64,000 nucleotides of DNA, taken from assembly GCA_032622095.1 (NCBI GenBank), contig CP136061.1:98389345-98453344 (forward strand), read 5' to 3'. The notes under the pieces are model-generated. The model ran no database searches, was not told the DNA's origin, and saw nothing but the letters and a program-made list of their open reading frames with translations. Source of the DNA: Siphonodentalium dalli. Taxonomy: Eukaryota; Mollusca; Scaphopoda; Gadilida; Siphonodentaliidae. Made by a program: the position numbers and the translations under genes. Positions 37,680-49,398 of the stretch are shown here, one piece after another. Each line of letters opens with the position of its first letter. The first letter of the stretch is position 1.

Positions 37680-39345
37680 GGATATCGGCGAATAGCAATC
37701 TTATCAATGATAGTGCATATCCGCTCGCCATCCGTGACGCAAACGACACCAAATGTGATTTACTTCATGGTATATCATTAGAGAAAAACGTGTATGAATT
37801 TGGTGGAATTTGGTTTATTAAATCAATTGTTGATTCAACGCTGACTCGGACAACGCCATATTGCGAAGGTGATTATATATTCGTTTGGTGGAAATTAGCG
37901 ACAAAACAATTTCACCATATTTTTTTTATTTCCCCTCACACCAACAGCGTCATTTTAGAAAATTTTAACCCGCACCATTATCTTCCTTGTAAAAAATTAC
38001 CCCTCTTAGAACACCTTGGTGCCATCTCGATTGTACCGCGTGAAGTTATATATAGAACGCACACAGACAGACAAAAAGACAGACAGATAGCACGATTTTA
38101 TTTCTTGTATCATTTGAGAAGAACGTGTCTGAATTCGATGGTAATTGGTACTAAAAATATTTGTATCAGTTTTGGTGACCCTCCGTCCCTATTTCGGACT
38201 CAAGCTGCACACACTAAGACTCATTAGAGATTAGATATGCATATATAAGAATTTGGTGAAAATTGGCGAGTATACAAATTCGTATAAAATCTAAGGTCCC
38301 CATATCTCTCACCCATAGGGCACCAATTTGGTGTATCTAAACCACACGATAAGATTCCTCGTATCACGGAGAAGAATATGTATCAACCTGGTGGAAATCG
38401 GCACTAAACATATAGATATAAGTTTTTGTGTCCCTCGCATCTCTATACACCACTGACTCGAATGGCCCCACTTGTGACATCCTTTAACCACACGATTACA
38501 CTCCTGATATCATGGAGATGATTGTTTATAAGTTTGGTGATAATCGGCGACTAAACAATTTTTTTATCAAATTTGGTGCCAATCCCTCCCCTCTCCATAT
38601 CTCACCCAAACAGCACCACTATGGCTCTTTAAATCACGATTAGATTACTCGTATCATGGATAAGAACGTGTATTAATTTGGTGGAAACTGGCGCTAAAAA
38701 AAATTGTGCATCAATTTTGGTGCCCCTGTCCCTTTCAATGCAACCCTGACTCGAATGAGGCGACATTTGACAGATCAAAGCCACACCATTAGTCTCCTCA
38801 TACCATGGGGATGATTTTGTATAAGTGTGGTGGAAATCGGCGACTTATTATCAAATTTAGTGCCCACCCCTCCCAATCTCTCATCCAAAAACAACAATTT
38901 GGCGTTGTTAAATCGCACAATTAGATTCCTTGTATCATGAAGAAGAATATATATCAATTTGGTGGAAATCGGCGCTAAAATTTGTTTTATCAATTTTGGT
39001 GCCCCTCTCCCCTTCCGTTCATCCCTGACTCAAACGACGCCACTTTTGACATATTTAAACCACACCGTTCGATTCTTCATATCATGGGGATGATTATATG
39101 AAAACAATCTGCCCCCCCCCCCCTTCCGGGCACCCATGACGCGAACGGTGCGACTTTTGCCATATTTGAACCACACCTTTAGATTCCTCATATTATGGGG
39201 ATGATTATATATAAGTTTGGTGGCAATCGGCGACAAAAATTTGTTCTGCCCCTCCCCCTTTTCTGCTCCTGACAACAACGGCGTCACTTTAGCCAATTCT
39301 AACCCCGACCATTATCTTTCTCGTAAAAAGCTACTCCTAGTAGAC
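37680..39345 (-). repeat. Satellite array inside the reverse Helitron-like element
   Basis: Inverted version of the 24890-26064 array: TTTGGTGGAAATCGGCG, ATCAATTTTGGTGCCCCTC, GACTCGAATG.CGCCACTTTTG and ATTAGATTCCTCGTATCATG recur at about 180-200 bp. Includes a poly-C run at 39113-39124. Confidence 0.85.
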
Positions 39346-39390
39346 CCCTTTGGCATCATCTAGATGGTCCCCTGTGAATTTCTATAGAAC

Positions 39391-39391
<1 letters not shown>

Positions 39392-39421
<30 letters not shown>

Positions 39422-39422
39422 T
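39392..39422. repeat. (CAGA)n microsatellite
   Basis: ACAGACAGACAGACAGACAG repeat at the 5' end of the reverse Helitron-like element. The opposite-oriented relative has CTGTCTG at the same place (26085). Confidence 0.95.
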
Positions 39423-39445
39423 ACATTCGCAAATATAGATATAGA

Positions 39446-40424
39446 TCTATACCGCACGTAGGATGTTGTTATACATTCGGTCAATATATTATTTACTTGA
39501 TGTATTGTTATTGTATAACGACGGTGACTTTTTGAACTAATTCCTTATTCAAACGATTGTCTATATCGACCAATTTGACTGGATGAGAGGCCCGCCCCAA
39601 TTACCCCATATAAATTTAGTTATATTTCTCCATTCTCCTAAAACCATTATTTCAATCCCTTCCCGTCTGATCGATACCCCCCTCACTCATTGGAGAAGGG
39701 GCATGTCACCAAAGAGGAGAAGACTTGTTGTCTGATCGTTAACTCTTCTAGTTTGCATATATGTGTCATCTGTCATAAGGCTCGCCATGTATTAACCAGG
39801 TACATCCTGAAACAATTCCCACTAACTATGGGGTTCGTCCGTTTATTGTTACCATAGTTACGGCCTTTATTTCATTTGTTAAATTTTCGCACTGTACATA
39901 CATGTTGAATTGGAACTCCCGTAGAAATGGTAAGATTTTAATGCTATTTGGACTGCTATTAGACATGGATTGATGAAATTATACTTACATCTATTATCCG
40001 TGTTTTTTTTGGTAAGAATTATTTCAAGATTTGCCATCAGATCAGTGCATCACATTTAGCATTGCTACTCAAGTACCAACTGTTGGATTAGAATATTTTT
40101 AGAATAGTGATAGGTCAATATGAGGGAAAGAATACTATGATTTTCAGTCGAGTACGCCGCGGATTGATCTATAGTTTGGGTGATTAGATATTGTGGAACT
40201 TGTCAGTGGAACATTAGACACGTTGAAAACCAACTCATTGTCAGTTATATATTGGATCATGTTAGTGGATTGGAGTTACTATAATGTAAAAAGGATGTTG
40301 TTTGGCATAATACTATTGGTTGATTAGATGAATGATTAGAGCATGTTTTGTTGTTGTCAAGGTCACGTTGTGGCACATCGTTCCCTCGGAGTACTAAACT
40401 CAACTCCAACCCATGATCTGTTCG
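39446..40424. other. No gene seen
   Basis: AT-rich, short ORFs only, nothing recognised. Confidence 0.5.
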
Positions 40425-40823
40425 TTAACCCTTTACCCAACAGAAGGGCCCTGTGCCAATGCATTCTCTTATATATGCGAGTCGACCATAGGTCGCCTCG
40501 CATATATAAGAGAATGCATTGGCTTAACACATTCAAAATTATAAAATTGTTAAAGAATGTAAGAAAAAATGGTAAAAAGTGTTAAAAAAAGATTTTTTTA
40601 GGCCAATGCATTCTCTTATATATGCGAGGCGACCTATGGTCGACTCGCATATATAAGAGAATGCATTGGCACAGGGCATAACTGTAACTATCACAATGTG
40701 GTCAAGGAGCCGGTTCCAATGATATCCATATTTGTATGGTTCTATTGAGACAGACCGAAGATATTTTATGCTGTTGAAGCTTTATTTGGCCGGTTTTGGC
40801 CGGTTTGTTGGGTAAAGGGTTAA
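40425..40823 (+). mobile_element. Complete TTAA-flanked double-hairpin MITE (A2)
   Basis: A 391-bp element between TTAA at 40425-40428 and TTAA at 40820-40823. The left end is CCCTTTACCCAACAGAAGGG. The right end, reverse-complemented, is CCCTTTACCCAACAAACCGG. Hairpins lie at 40455-40523 and 40602-40670 in opposite orientation. Nearly identical to the copy at 9295-9694, which suggests recent spread. Non-coding. Confidence 0.9.
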
Positions 40824-41188
40824 GTAGTACACAATAAACAGCAAGTTGCCAGGCTAATTGCCAGCATGTGAACCTACACAAACATCTTCGTTTTTGGCAA
40901 ACATACTGATCACTATAAAGTGTCTTTTTTGTTGACGACGCCGATCTGGTGGGTTCACATAATTATCACTAGAAACAGACTTGCCGTTGAAGACGCCGAT
41001 ATGGTGGTCTTGGAGCGGTATATGGTTTTCCCCACTCCCTCTGGGCAATATGATGTTGCATGGTGGGGTCTTGCTGATTTAATATGCCGCTGTCGTGCAA
41101 ACCTATGATGTTAAGACAATGTGCATTTTTGTCGCATACAAACATAATTATATAATTTAAAAAATATGTCAATTATGGCTGTATTGGA
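40824..41188. other. No gene established
   Basis: A GC-richer patch (40920-41110) has overlapping ORFs on both strands (62 aa plus, 64 and 67 aa minus) with no recognisable domain or convincing splice sites. It could be an old exon or pseudogene, but I cannot support it. Confidence 0.35.
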
Positions 41189-41390
41189 GTAGATTAAGTC
41201 CAATTTTGAAGGCAGTTGTTCCATTTATGACTAAAGCATGAAAATGTGCATATATATACATATTCACATACTAATAGATATTAGACATGGAGCCACGCTG
41301 AAATTTCACTTTGCCCCCTCTTTTAAGGGTTTTTTCCAAATTTAAAGAGCGTTTATTTATTTTATAATTTAGTAAATGTCGCAATTAAAT

Positions 41391-42095
41391 GGGTACTGTG
41401 CGCCAATTTCAATAAATTCCAGGTAGTAGCAATTATCTAATATCGATAAGATATAGAACAATAAGTAATTTGAGTGGAAGACGTATTCTGTAAACGTTCA
41501 GGTTAACAGGCTATCTTACAATCAGGGTCCGCGCTGGACCGAAAATGTACTTTTGCCAAATATTTTGCCAAATGAAAATAATTTTTGCCAAATGCTGTTA
41601 GAAGTTGCCAAATGCTATCAGTTTCTACAATATTATTTCTTTTATTTTGATTATTTCGACAATTGCTGCTTGAACGACCTTTTATATCGATATAAAAGCA
41701 GTTAATTATTAATATTTCTCGCCTATATACGTGGGTTTATTATAAAACAGTAAACCAACAACATAACAATGAAATTGTAGAAGGGTTTCTTCACCAGAAA
41801 GGCACATCAAAACAAAGAGGATTAGCTATGTAAACACCACCACCAGACATACGAGCAATCCCTCCACTCGTCGATACTAATGATATCAGATTAATTGCAT
41901 CTTGTAATTGCATTGTAAGTTACAATCAAAGTTAATAATTTGATATAAATTAAATTACGAATTTCCGTGTACAAGACGTAATTAAATTAATTGATGTACA
42001 GTGGATTGGGCATCGCGTGGGCCGTGGCACATATGATCATGTAAAATATGTTGATACGGAGCGTAAACTCAAGCCACTCATTGACTAGAAGTAAG
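41391..42095 (+). repeat. Repeat R1 copy split by a ~400-bp insert
   Basis: The left part (41391-41525) and right part (about 41930-42095) together match 58927-59575. Landmarks are CAATAAATTCC, CTAATATCGATAAGATATAG, GTATTCTGTAAACGTTCAGG, GAATTTCCGTGTACAAGACG and GCGTAAACTCAAGCCACTCA. The insert (about 41527-41928) is unlike the other copies and is rich in TTGCCAAATG. Confidence 0.7.
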
Positions 42096-42949
42096 TGACT
42101 ATACAATAATTTAAGTGAGTATATGTGACTAGTATACAAGTAATGTGACATTTATTTGATTCATTATTTCGCCTGCATTTGCTTGAAAAATGTACAAAAA
42201 TTCCTCGATGACGATATAGTTCTGTTTTCACATTCCGGCTAATCTGCCATCCGTAACATTACTTCTTACTCAACAGACTTTCAAATAATGGAAATCTGGT
42301 TAACTTATTCTACGAAGCAGAGACTATAGAAACCAACAATATCATTTGAGTACAGTATCTCTTTAAAGGTACGGTTGGCCTTGGCGGTGGGTATCCTGTG
42401 AAAATATTTCCACCCATCAAAAACCGCCACAAACTGAAAGATCATCAAAATGTAGACAGACTTTGTCCGTAAACAAATAAGAAATATCGCATAAACAGTA
42501 TGTTATTGTCATTTGTTTGACCATTGTTATGTAAACAAAAGCATAAAAAGTAACTTTTCTGGTGTTTGTTTATATTATGATGGTAAACATAAAGAGCGTT
42601 CTTTGTTGCTGAATTCCTGATATGGAACTAATAAAGAGCGTTTATATCATTTGTGTGTGATTAGCCAGTGACACTGTGCTGTCTTCTGTATCACAATCAG
42701 GCTCTTGTTTATGTAAAATATAGTAGGTATTTATGATAGCATGCTGTTTACGCGATGGTCATGGTATATATGAACGAAACTGTATGCGTTTTAATGTTTG
42801 TCTGTTTACGGTGTTTGGAACAAATATGAATATTTTCGACAACTAAGGCCAACCGTGCCTTTAATCTTACCATGAAATATGCGATTTATAATTCGGAATA
42901 TGCATTTTTATACTGCGAGATATAATGCCTCATTTTTAATGTAAAATTG

Positions 42950-43905
42950 GAACTCCCGTTCAAGATCGCCGTCAAGATAGCAGCCGGAAGTGGAAAATTT
43001 GACGTTTTTCACTAATATCTTCAAGATAAGTTTCTGCTGCATGGAACTGTTCAGAATTGTGACTTTATTTTTGTATTACTCATATTAACTGATCATTGGA
43101 GCAATGAAATATTCCATTAATGAGGTCCCAGCCCCTTCTGATCCATCAACATTTAGATTTTACAGAACTCGGTATGAAATGTCACTAACAATCACCGTTA
43201 GGATACTAGTCATATTTTAACAGGAAATGAAGAGAACGGTGCCATGTAACCAAAATTGTCACTTGGGCTGAAAATGGCTGCCAAAATAGCGACCAAAACC
43301 TGGGATATTATAAATATTGGCACAGCATGCCATGTAATCGCTTACAAGTTGTGGTCGATGAATAAAATTGGCTAATATGTCTACTATACTCTTATATACA
43401 TTAAATTCTAACATTTCTGATGCACACTGATTAAGTGTTACTGATGCAACCACTGACATTAACAGAAATATTGGATTTTTCTATCACAAACTTGACACGT
43501 CACGATGAGATAATATTTACCATTTTCCTTATTTTGGCCGCCATTTTGACGGCCATTTTGGCCAAAGTGACAATCTTGGTTCCATTGAGTTGAAATATTC
43601 ATGAGTAATGGTATACATCACTTTCTTTTCACAGTTCTGCTCATTTTTTGTTGAATTATGATTATAATTCCAATGGTGATTTTTCGTGAAATTTCATACC
43701 GCATTCTGTAAATTCGAATTATTGAGGGATCGGAAGGGGCTGGGATACCAAAGAATGGCATATTGTATTGCTCCAGTGATCACTTAACATGAAACATACA
43801 ACATAAAGTCACACCTCTGAACCAGTTCCATAAAGAAGCTGACATAGAAGACAAAACGTCAAATTGTCAACTTACAGTTGCCATTTTGACGGCCATCATG
43901 GACGC
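42950..43905. repeat. Inner foldback related to the 28.0-33.0 kb arms
   Basis: GCCGGAAGTGGAAAATTTGACG and TTTTTCACTAATATCTTCAA, with CAGAATTGTGACTTTATTTT and CATATTAACTGATCATTGGA, match 28310-28430. Their reverse occurs at about 43520-43890 (GGCCGCCATTTTGACGGCCA, TTTTTCGTGAAATTTCATAC). The axis is near 43.43 kb. Confidence 0.75.
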
Positions 43906-44196
43906 AGAGTTCCAATTTCGCCCTAAAAAGGTGCCATTATATTTCGGAGAGTCGTACTTACTGTATATGCCTAATTTTAAATCGCATATTCCATGGTAAG
44001 ATTAATTGTGACATTTAATAAATTACATGTATACAACCACGAAACTCTCTTTAATTTCGGAAAACCCCCTTAAAGAGGGGTTAAAGTGAAATTTCAGCGG
44101 GCTCCATATCTAATATCAATTAGTATGTGAATATGTACATATGTGCAAAATTTCATTCTTTAGTCATGAAGTGAACAATTCTTTTACTAATCTACT

Positions 44197-44410
44197 GTGG
44201 AACTGGTAGCCCAGTGGTTAGAGTGTCGGACTTGTAATGGTGTTAATGCACCGCCGTGAGTTCGCCGTGGACTATCGTCTCCGCAACAGTGGCTTGGCCG
44301 GATTAAGCGGCGTGCGTGCTATATATAGCCACACGCTGTTTCACGCTAATACGACATACTGATGCCTCATAACTCGGTCAATATGGAAACAACCAATTCA
44401 TAAGTATTGT
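44197..44410 (+). repeat. tRNA-derived SINE-like copy
   Basis: GGAACTGGTAGCCCAGTGGT then TAGAGTG resembles a tRNA-type A box (TRGY..AGTGGTTAGAG). Some 45 bases on, GTGAGTTCGCCGTGG resembles a degraded B box (GGTTCGANNCC). A GC-rich body follows (GGCTTGGCCGGATTAAGCGG, CGTGCGTGC). No anticodon-arm fold consistent with a functional tRNA could be made by eye, so it is called SINE-like, not tRNA. Confidence 0.5.
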
Positions 44411-45085
44411 ATTAATTAGCAACAATGGCAATAATTATTTCACTGGATAAATATATTAACATAGATAATTTTATACCATTGTGTGTATTATTAAATTAGC
44501 AATTATTTCAGCAATTTTTATTCTTGTGAACTTTGTGAAGAACTTTCAGCGATTTCGCAGCGCTATCAGTTTCCACTGGGAATGATATTGATACTGATAC
44601 ATGTAGTAAAATCCACGTACATGTATATTTAGTCCCAAAAACAATGACTGTCCGTAATTCATCCGAAATCAACTGCAATCAATTTTCCGTCGACCCACTA
44701 TTCTTTGCCATTCGAGCTAATTACGTATGACGTCAGTTACGTTACCTTGACTTATTGGCCGCGTGTTCTACTTATTGGCCGACTTTTTGTTACTTATTGG
44801 CCGCGCTTTCTCCTTATTGACCGACATTTTGTTATGTATGACGCGGGCAGCGGCCGGTAACCTATAGCTAATTAATAATCATTATCATGGAAAACGATCG
44901 GGATGGCCATCTTGGCTTCACTCTATATATTATTTTCGTCTGCATCTTATACATAACACTTTTCGTTCAGATTAGACAATGTCCGAAAACAATGACATTT
45001 TAAGAGAAAAAACGTTACCAGTTCTTAGCATCAAATCAACGGTGCGGGACCAACCAACGTCATAATATATTAACACGGTCACTTA
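44411..45085. other. No gene seen
   Basis: Short direct repeats of CTTATTGGCCG(C/A) near 44750-44830. Nothing else recognised. Confidence 0.5.
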
Positions 45086-45925
45086 AAGTTATGTGAAACA
45101 CTCCGGTCGGGTGATGAGATATAAATGGAGAATATTCTTGTTCAAAGTAGTTATTTTTTACAAATATTATATCTAAATTGACAACAGACACCCTCATTCT
45201 TATATATTCATTAAATGCAGTGACTGTCGGTGACAAACTCGTTTTCGTTAGTTTATCGCAGATTGTTAAGTAAAGCAACACATAGATAGGTATATGAGTT
45301 TAATATAATCAGTCTGAGAATACACAGACAATGTATACAATGTAGTGGACCGGCGACCTGAGTAGCAGAGGTGATGCTCTATAGATATGGACACTCGAGA
45401 TGGAACTGAGTATAAGCATACTTTGTCAGTGAATCGTGGTGTCTTATATACCATTTGGGGTGCATATTAAATGAGGTACTTTGGTAATTCACCTCGGGGT
45501 TGGCTCTTCTGTTATGGTAGTGCCCCACAACCATATTTGGAGGTGGTGCTTCATTGTGTGATAATCGGCGCTTGCGGTTGGATGCGAGGTCCGTGGAGGG
45601 CCGAGCGCCTGCTATTCAGGTCTATATTCCATGTTTTAGTTGATATGATTATTGTTATTGATCCTTGAATCAAGGGGTATGAATCTAGTTGGGGGTTCTA
45701 GTAGCTGTATAGGTAATTACATGAGAAGATACACATGTATATGAATCCCGAATCGAGTGGTAAATATGTATAATTGAGCATAATTCCGACGATGTTTACT
45801 ATTAAGATTTACGGTCGATTTGCTTGAAATTTTCGGCGATGTTAGTAGAATGCTACATTCCTCCAGTTGACATATAACCTGGATACCAACTTATCAGTTT
45901 CACGCACCAAACAAGTACATAATAT
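45086..45925 (+). repeat. Repeat R2 copy 2
   Basis: Related to 10045-10445, with the two ends conserved and a longer middle. It stops just before the palindromic element, whose candidate target duplication begins at 45944. Confidence 0.65.
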
Positions 45926-46136
45926 GTCTTTAATATGTAGTGTAGTAAACTCCGGGCTTTGCCTTATCCTTTAAATACAGCTAACGTTTCCCCCATTATA
46001 CATGTAATAGAACCATCCAGACCATGCGCACGGGTGTAGATATCAAACAATATGTGATCCTCCATAGGATCGGGTATCATATAATATGTGATCCTCCCCT
46101 CAGGAGTCACTCGTGGCTCAATGAAGGCAGGATCAA

Positions 46137-46202
46137 ATATCAAAATGAGAGGATATGGTGGTCCCATGAAAAGGGGATCACCATATCCTCTCATTTTGAT
46201 AT
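46137..46202. repeat. 24-bp-stem hairpin near the left end
   Basis: ATATCAAAATGAGAGGATAT plus GGTG (46137-46160) is perfectly reverse-complemented at 46179-46202, with an 18-nt loop, GTCCCATGAAAAGGGGAT. GTGATCCT follows the stem and recurs in nearby short hairpins (46050-46105). Confidence 0.9.
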
Positions 46203-47117
46203 GTGATCCTAAAGTAAGACAATATTTTTATCAAATAAATAACGGAGATATTTGAAGAATTGTTTTTGACGAAATCTATAGAAGAATTTGACTTATATTT
46301 CACCAGAGTCGATCTATTGTGGTGTTGTAATTTCTCATACAAATCGCCGTTATTTAGTAAAGGGACAGAAGAATAGCCGCCTCGTTAGAGCCACATCTAA
46401 AAATAGAATCTTTGGGGTCTAAAATTGGTTGTACTAAAATATTCCCAAAATAACAAAACCCAAAAAAAATTTCAAAACTTCAAAAATTTATTTTTTCCAA
46501 AAATTATTTTTTCCAAAAAATTTAAAAATTTCCAAACTTCCAAATTATCAAAACCCTCAAAATTATTTCTCCAAAAAAAGTTTAAATAAAAAATTTATAA
46601 CGAGTTTTCGGTTTCTGATAATCTCGATATTAAAATGGTGGTCCCATGAAAAGGGGATCACCATATCCTCTCATTTTGATATGTGATCCTAAAGTAAGAC
46701 AATATTTTTATCAAATAAATAACGGAGATATTTGAAGAATTGTTTTTGACGAAATCTATAGAAGAATTTGACTTATATTTCACCAGAGTCGATCTATTGT
46801 GGTGTTGTAATTTCTCATACAAATCGCCGTTATTTAGTAAAGGGACAGAAGAATAGCCGCCTCGTTAGAGCCACATCTAAAAATAGAATCTTTGGGGTCT
46901 AAAATTGGTTGTACTAAAATATTCCCAAAATAACAAAACCCAAAAAAAATTTCAAAACTTCAAAAATTTATTTTTTCCAAAAATTATTTTTTCCAAAAAA
47001 TTTAAAAATTTCCAAACTTCCAAATTATCAAAACCCTCAAAATTATTTCTCCAAAAAAAGTTTAAATAAAAAATTTATAACGAGTTTTCGGTTTCTGATA
47101 ATCTCGATATTAAAATG
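46155..47117. repeat. Exact 480-bp tandem duplication
   Basis: 46155-46637 and 46635-47117 are two copies offset by exactly 480 bp, with no difference seen in line-by-line comparison. The unit runs from the hairpin loop to the CTCGATATTAAAATG block before the 100-aa ORF. The right arm has only one partial copy of this region, so the duplication is specific to the left side. Confidence 0.95.
46394..46450 (+). repeat. Recurrent ~56-bp motif (five copies)
   Basis: CATCTAAAAATAGAATCTTT...AAAATTGGTTGTACTAAAAT, followed by ATTCCC and an AAAACTTC-rich stretch. Plus-orientation copies lie at 46394, 46874 and 51552. Minus-orientation copies end at 52059 and 56770. Within each arm the two copies are direct repeats, one at the outer edge and one next to the central core, so the motif brackets each arm like a boundary repeat. 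Confidence 0.9.
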
Positions 47118-47121
47118 TCGA

Positions 47122-47424
47122 ATGTTAAATTATTTGCGTGTAATATCTTTCGTTATTTTTTTTTGTTCAAATATTTTTCATGAAATTATTAATCGATGTT
47201 TAGAAAATAGCTTTATTGGACATTGTGACCATCGATATGAATGCATACATTCCAGTGTTTTATCGGACGCAGTTCATATAATTGTCATACCTGAAAATAG
47301 ACACCATTACTTTTACATAAATAATAAAGAGCGTTTATTCTTTACACTCTCTCTATCCCATATGACAGGTGTGTATTATCGTGAATTATTGGAAGTTTTG
47401 AGATGTACTATGTTCAATCCCTAA
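47122..47424 (+). CDS. 100-aa ORF, hypothetical (left arm copy)
   Basis: Starts MLNYLRVISFVIFFCSNIFH and ends ...RELLEVLRCTMFNP. A hydrophobic stretch at residues 7-20 resembles a signal peptide or membrane anchor. The rest is polar with scattered cysteines and histidines. It reads inward, towards the centre, opposite to the zinc-finger trio. Mirrored at 56187-56489 with one visible change (C to F near residue 15). I do not recognise the family. The mirrored conservation follows from arm identity and is not evidence of selection, so coding status is uncertain. Confidence 0.3.
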   Translation: MLNYLRVISFVIFFCSNIFHEIINRCLENSFIGHCDHRYECIHSSVLSDAVHIIVIPENRHHYFYINNKERLFFTLSLSHMTGVYYRELLEVLRCTMFNP

Positions 47425-47786
47425 CGGTCGAAAATTGTAATGTGAAATTACAACCCTCCAGAATGAATTGTCATATTCGCTGTACACGCAATCACACGCG
47501 ACATTGGTGGTAACAATGTGTCTTTCACACCTTTGCTTTACCAAATGAATTATATTATTTCCCCGGTCACAGTTATATGCTATTCAGAAAACATATCGAT
47601 TTAATGTCTGAACAAACGAGTTAGTATCAATTAAGGTTGATAAACTGTGTCATTCACACGATAATTAGTTAGCCAAAACATGCATACGTCCAGGACACTC
47701 AATTATAGAAATTGCTTTGATGACATTGTTATAACAACATTACGTAATAACCAATTATCGCCCCACATTCATACTTACGCTTTGGA

Positions 47787-49398
47787 CATTTTATCAGTTT
47801 ATCACGTGATCACTAAATGTGGCAATCGGGTATCCTCCGATGCCTGCAATATATTATTTATAATAATTGGACTCATTGATCTCACGTGAATAATACTCTT
47901 AGTTGTTCCAATAAAATAGTTATCAAATTCGATCACCAATAGATTTGACTGTGGAATGTAATGACCTTTAACTTATTTATCGATCTAAAGGGACACTCAT
48001 TATGAATGAATGTTAACAATACAAGCGCACGAATGAAGAGCGTTGAACATATACGAAATTACTACACGAATGAATTGAACCTTGAAATTTATATTTCACA
48101 TCTTACCAACAACAGCTACAGACATAATCATAGTATTATACTGTCTTGCATGTACACACGCTATGACATCATTAAAGGTGGACAATCCACTCAAGGTGTG
48201 GCAACAGATACGGACATAGGCATAGTGTTATACAGTCTTCTATGTACCCACGCTATGACACCATTAACGTACATTGGATGTTAGGTATATGACTATTGAG
48301 TATGCACCAATCAATGAGCAAATGAGCAAAAAAATGAGCAAATGAGCAAAAAATGAGCAAATGAGCAAGAAAATGAGCAAATGAGCAAGAAAATGAGCAA
48401 ATGAGCAATAAAAATGAGCAAATGAGCATAAAAATGAGCAAATGAGCAAGAAAATGAGCAAATGAGCAATAAAAATGAGCAAATGAGCATAAAAATGAGC
48501 AAATGAGCAAGAAAATGAGCAAATGAGCAAGAAAATGAGCAAATGAGCAATAAAAATGAGCAAATGAGCAAAAAAATGAGCAAATGAGCAAGAAAATGAG
48601 CAAATGAGCAATAAAAATGAGCAAATGAGCAAATAAATGAGCAAATGAGCAATAAAAATGAGCAAATGAGCAAAATAATGAGCAAATGAGCAAGAAAATG
48701 AGCAAATGAGCAATAAAAATGAGCAAATGAGCAAATAAATGAGCAAATGAGCAATAAAAATGAGCAAATGAGCAAAAAAATGAGCAAATGAGCAAGAAAA
48801 TGAGCAAATGAGCAATAAAAATGAGCAAATGAGCAAATAAATGAGCAAATGAGCAAAACAATGAGCAATAAAATGAGCAAATGAGCAATAAAAATGAGCA
48901 AATGAGCAAAAAAATGGGCATACCTGTATGCAGGCCTACCAGTGGATGAATAGTCTGTCGGAGAAGTACTGTGTAGACAGGTCTTGCCGGTAAGAGAGTC
49001 AGACGAGAAGTGAAGGCTCGGCTATTAAAACATAGTAATGCGATAGCGAACATCAAACGAGTCTGCGCACGCATATCTGTCAAAAGGATACAATAGCAGT
49101 CATTGGTCAATTTATCCCCGGTGTCATCTCAGTACCCAATCGGGACAAAGCCGAAGGTCAACTCATTTTTTTTGCTCATTATAGTACGTCACTTGGACAT
49201 TTTATCAGTTTATCACGTGATCACTAAATGTGGCAATCGGGTATCCACCGATGCCTGCAATTTATTATTTATAATAATTGGACTCATTGATCTCACGTAA
49301 ATAATACTCTTAGTTGTTCCAATAAAATAGTTATCAAATTCGATCACCAATAGATTTGACTGTGGAATATAATGACCTTTAACTTATTTATCGATCTA
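47787..49398 (+). repeat. Direct-repeat pair in the left arm (~200 bp)
   Basis: TTGGACATTTTATCAGTTTA, TCACGTGATCACTAAATGTG, and on to CCTTTAACTTATTTATCGAT occur at 47787-47988 and again at 49194-49398, with few differences. The mirrored pair is in the right arm near 54213-54418 and 55623-55825. The short ORFs at 47680-47889 and 49103-49300 end in this repeat and share the tail TDACNLLFIIIGLIDLT. Confidence 0.85.

Larger units (their letters stand above)
36627..39445 (-). mobile_element. Helitron-like element, reverse, 2.8 kb, with satellite array
   Basis: On the minus strand it runs from TCTATATCTATATTTGCGAA (39445), followed by a (GTCT)n-rich stretch, to a GC-rich hairpin, CCCGGGCAACGCCGGG, then TAACCCTG and CTAG (36627-36630). 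The flanking bases read A|TC...CTAG|T, the expected Helitron insertion between A and T without target duplication. The interior is the satellite array (about 37680-39345) plus a unique 3' section homologous to 26700-27908. No RepHel protein, so non-autonomous. The plus-strand 183-aa ORF at 37676-38227 is satellite sequence. Confidence 0.78.
41189..44196. mobile_element. 3-kb composite foldback element
   Basis: The outer inverted ends are AGTAGATTA...TTATGACTAAAGCATGAAAA (41189-41310) against the reverse TTCATTCTTTAGTCATGAAG ... TAATCTACT (to 44196). Next inside, ATATTAGACATGGAGCCACG matches the reverse CTCCATATCTAATAT, and TTTAAAGAGCGT matches the reverse of ACTCTCTTTAA. Inside are an R1 repeat copy (41391-42095) and a smaller foldback (42950-43905) related to the arms of 28008-32965. 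No coding capacity. Confidence 0.65.

Noticed and set aside
37676-38227. 183-aa plus-strand ORF
   Set aside because: Lies across satellite units of the reverse Helitron-like element and matches their inverted copies at 24.9-26.4 kb.
40854-41172. Overlapping ORFs on both strands in a GC-richer patch
   Set aside because: No domain, no clear splice sites, and both strands look equally open.
48253-49110. 285-aa hydrophobic repeat ORF (and overlapping 194-196-aa ORFs) on the minus strand
   Set aside because: All three frames are open because the ATGAGCAA array lacks stops in any frame. The mirrored copy is broken by a point change, and there is no non-repeat domain.
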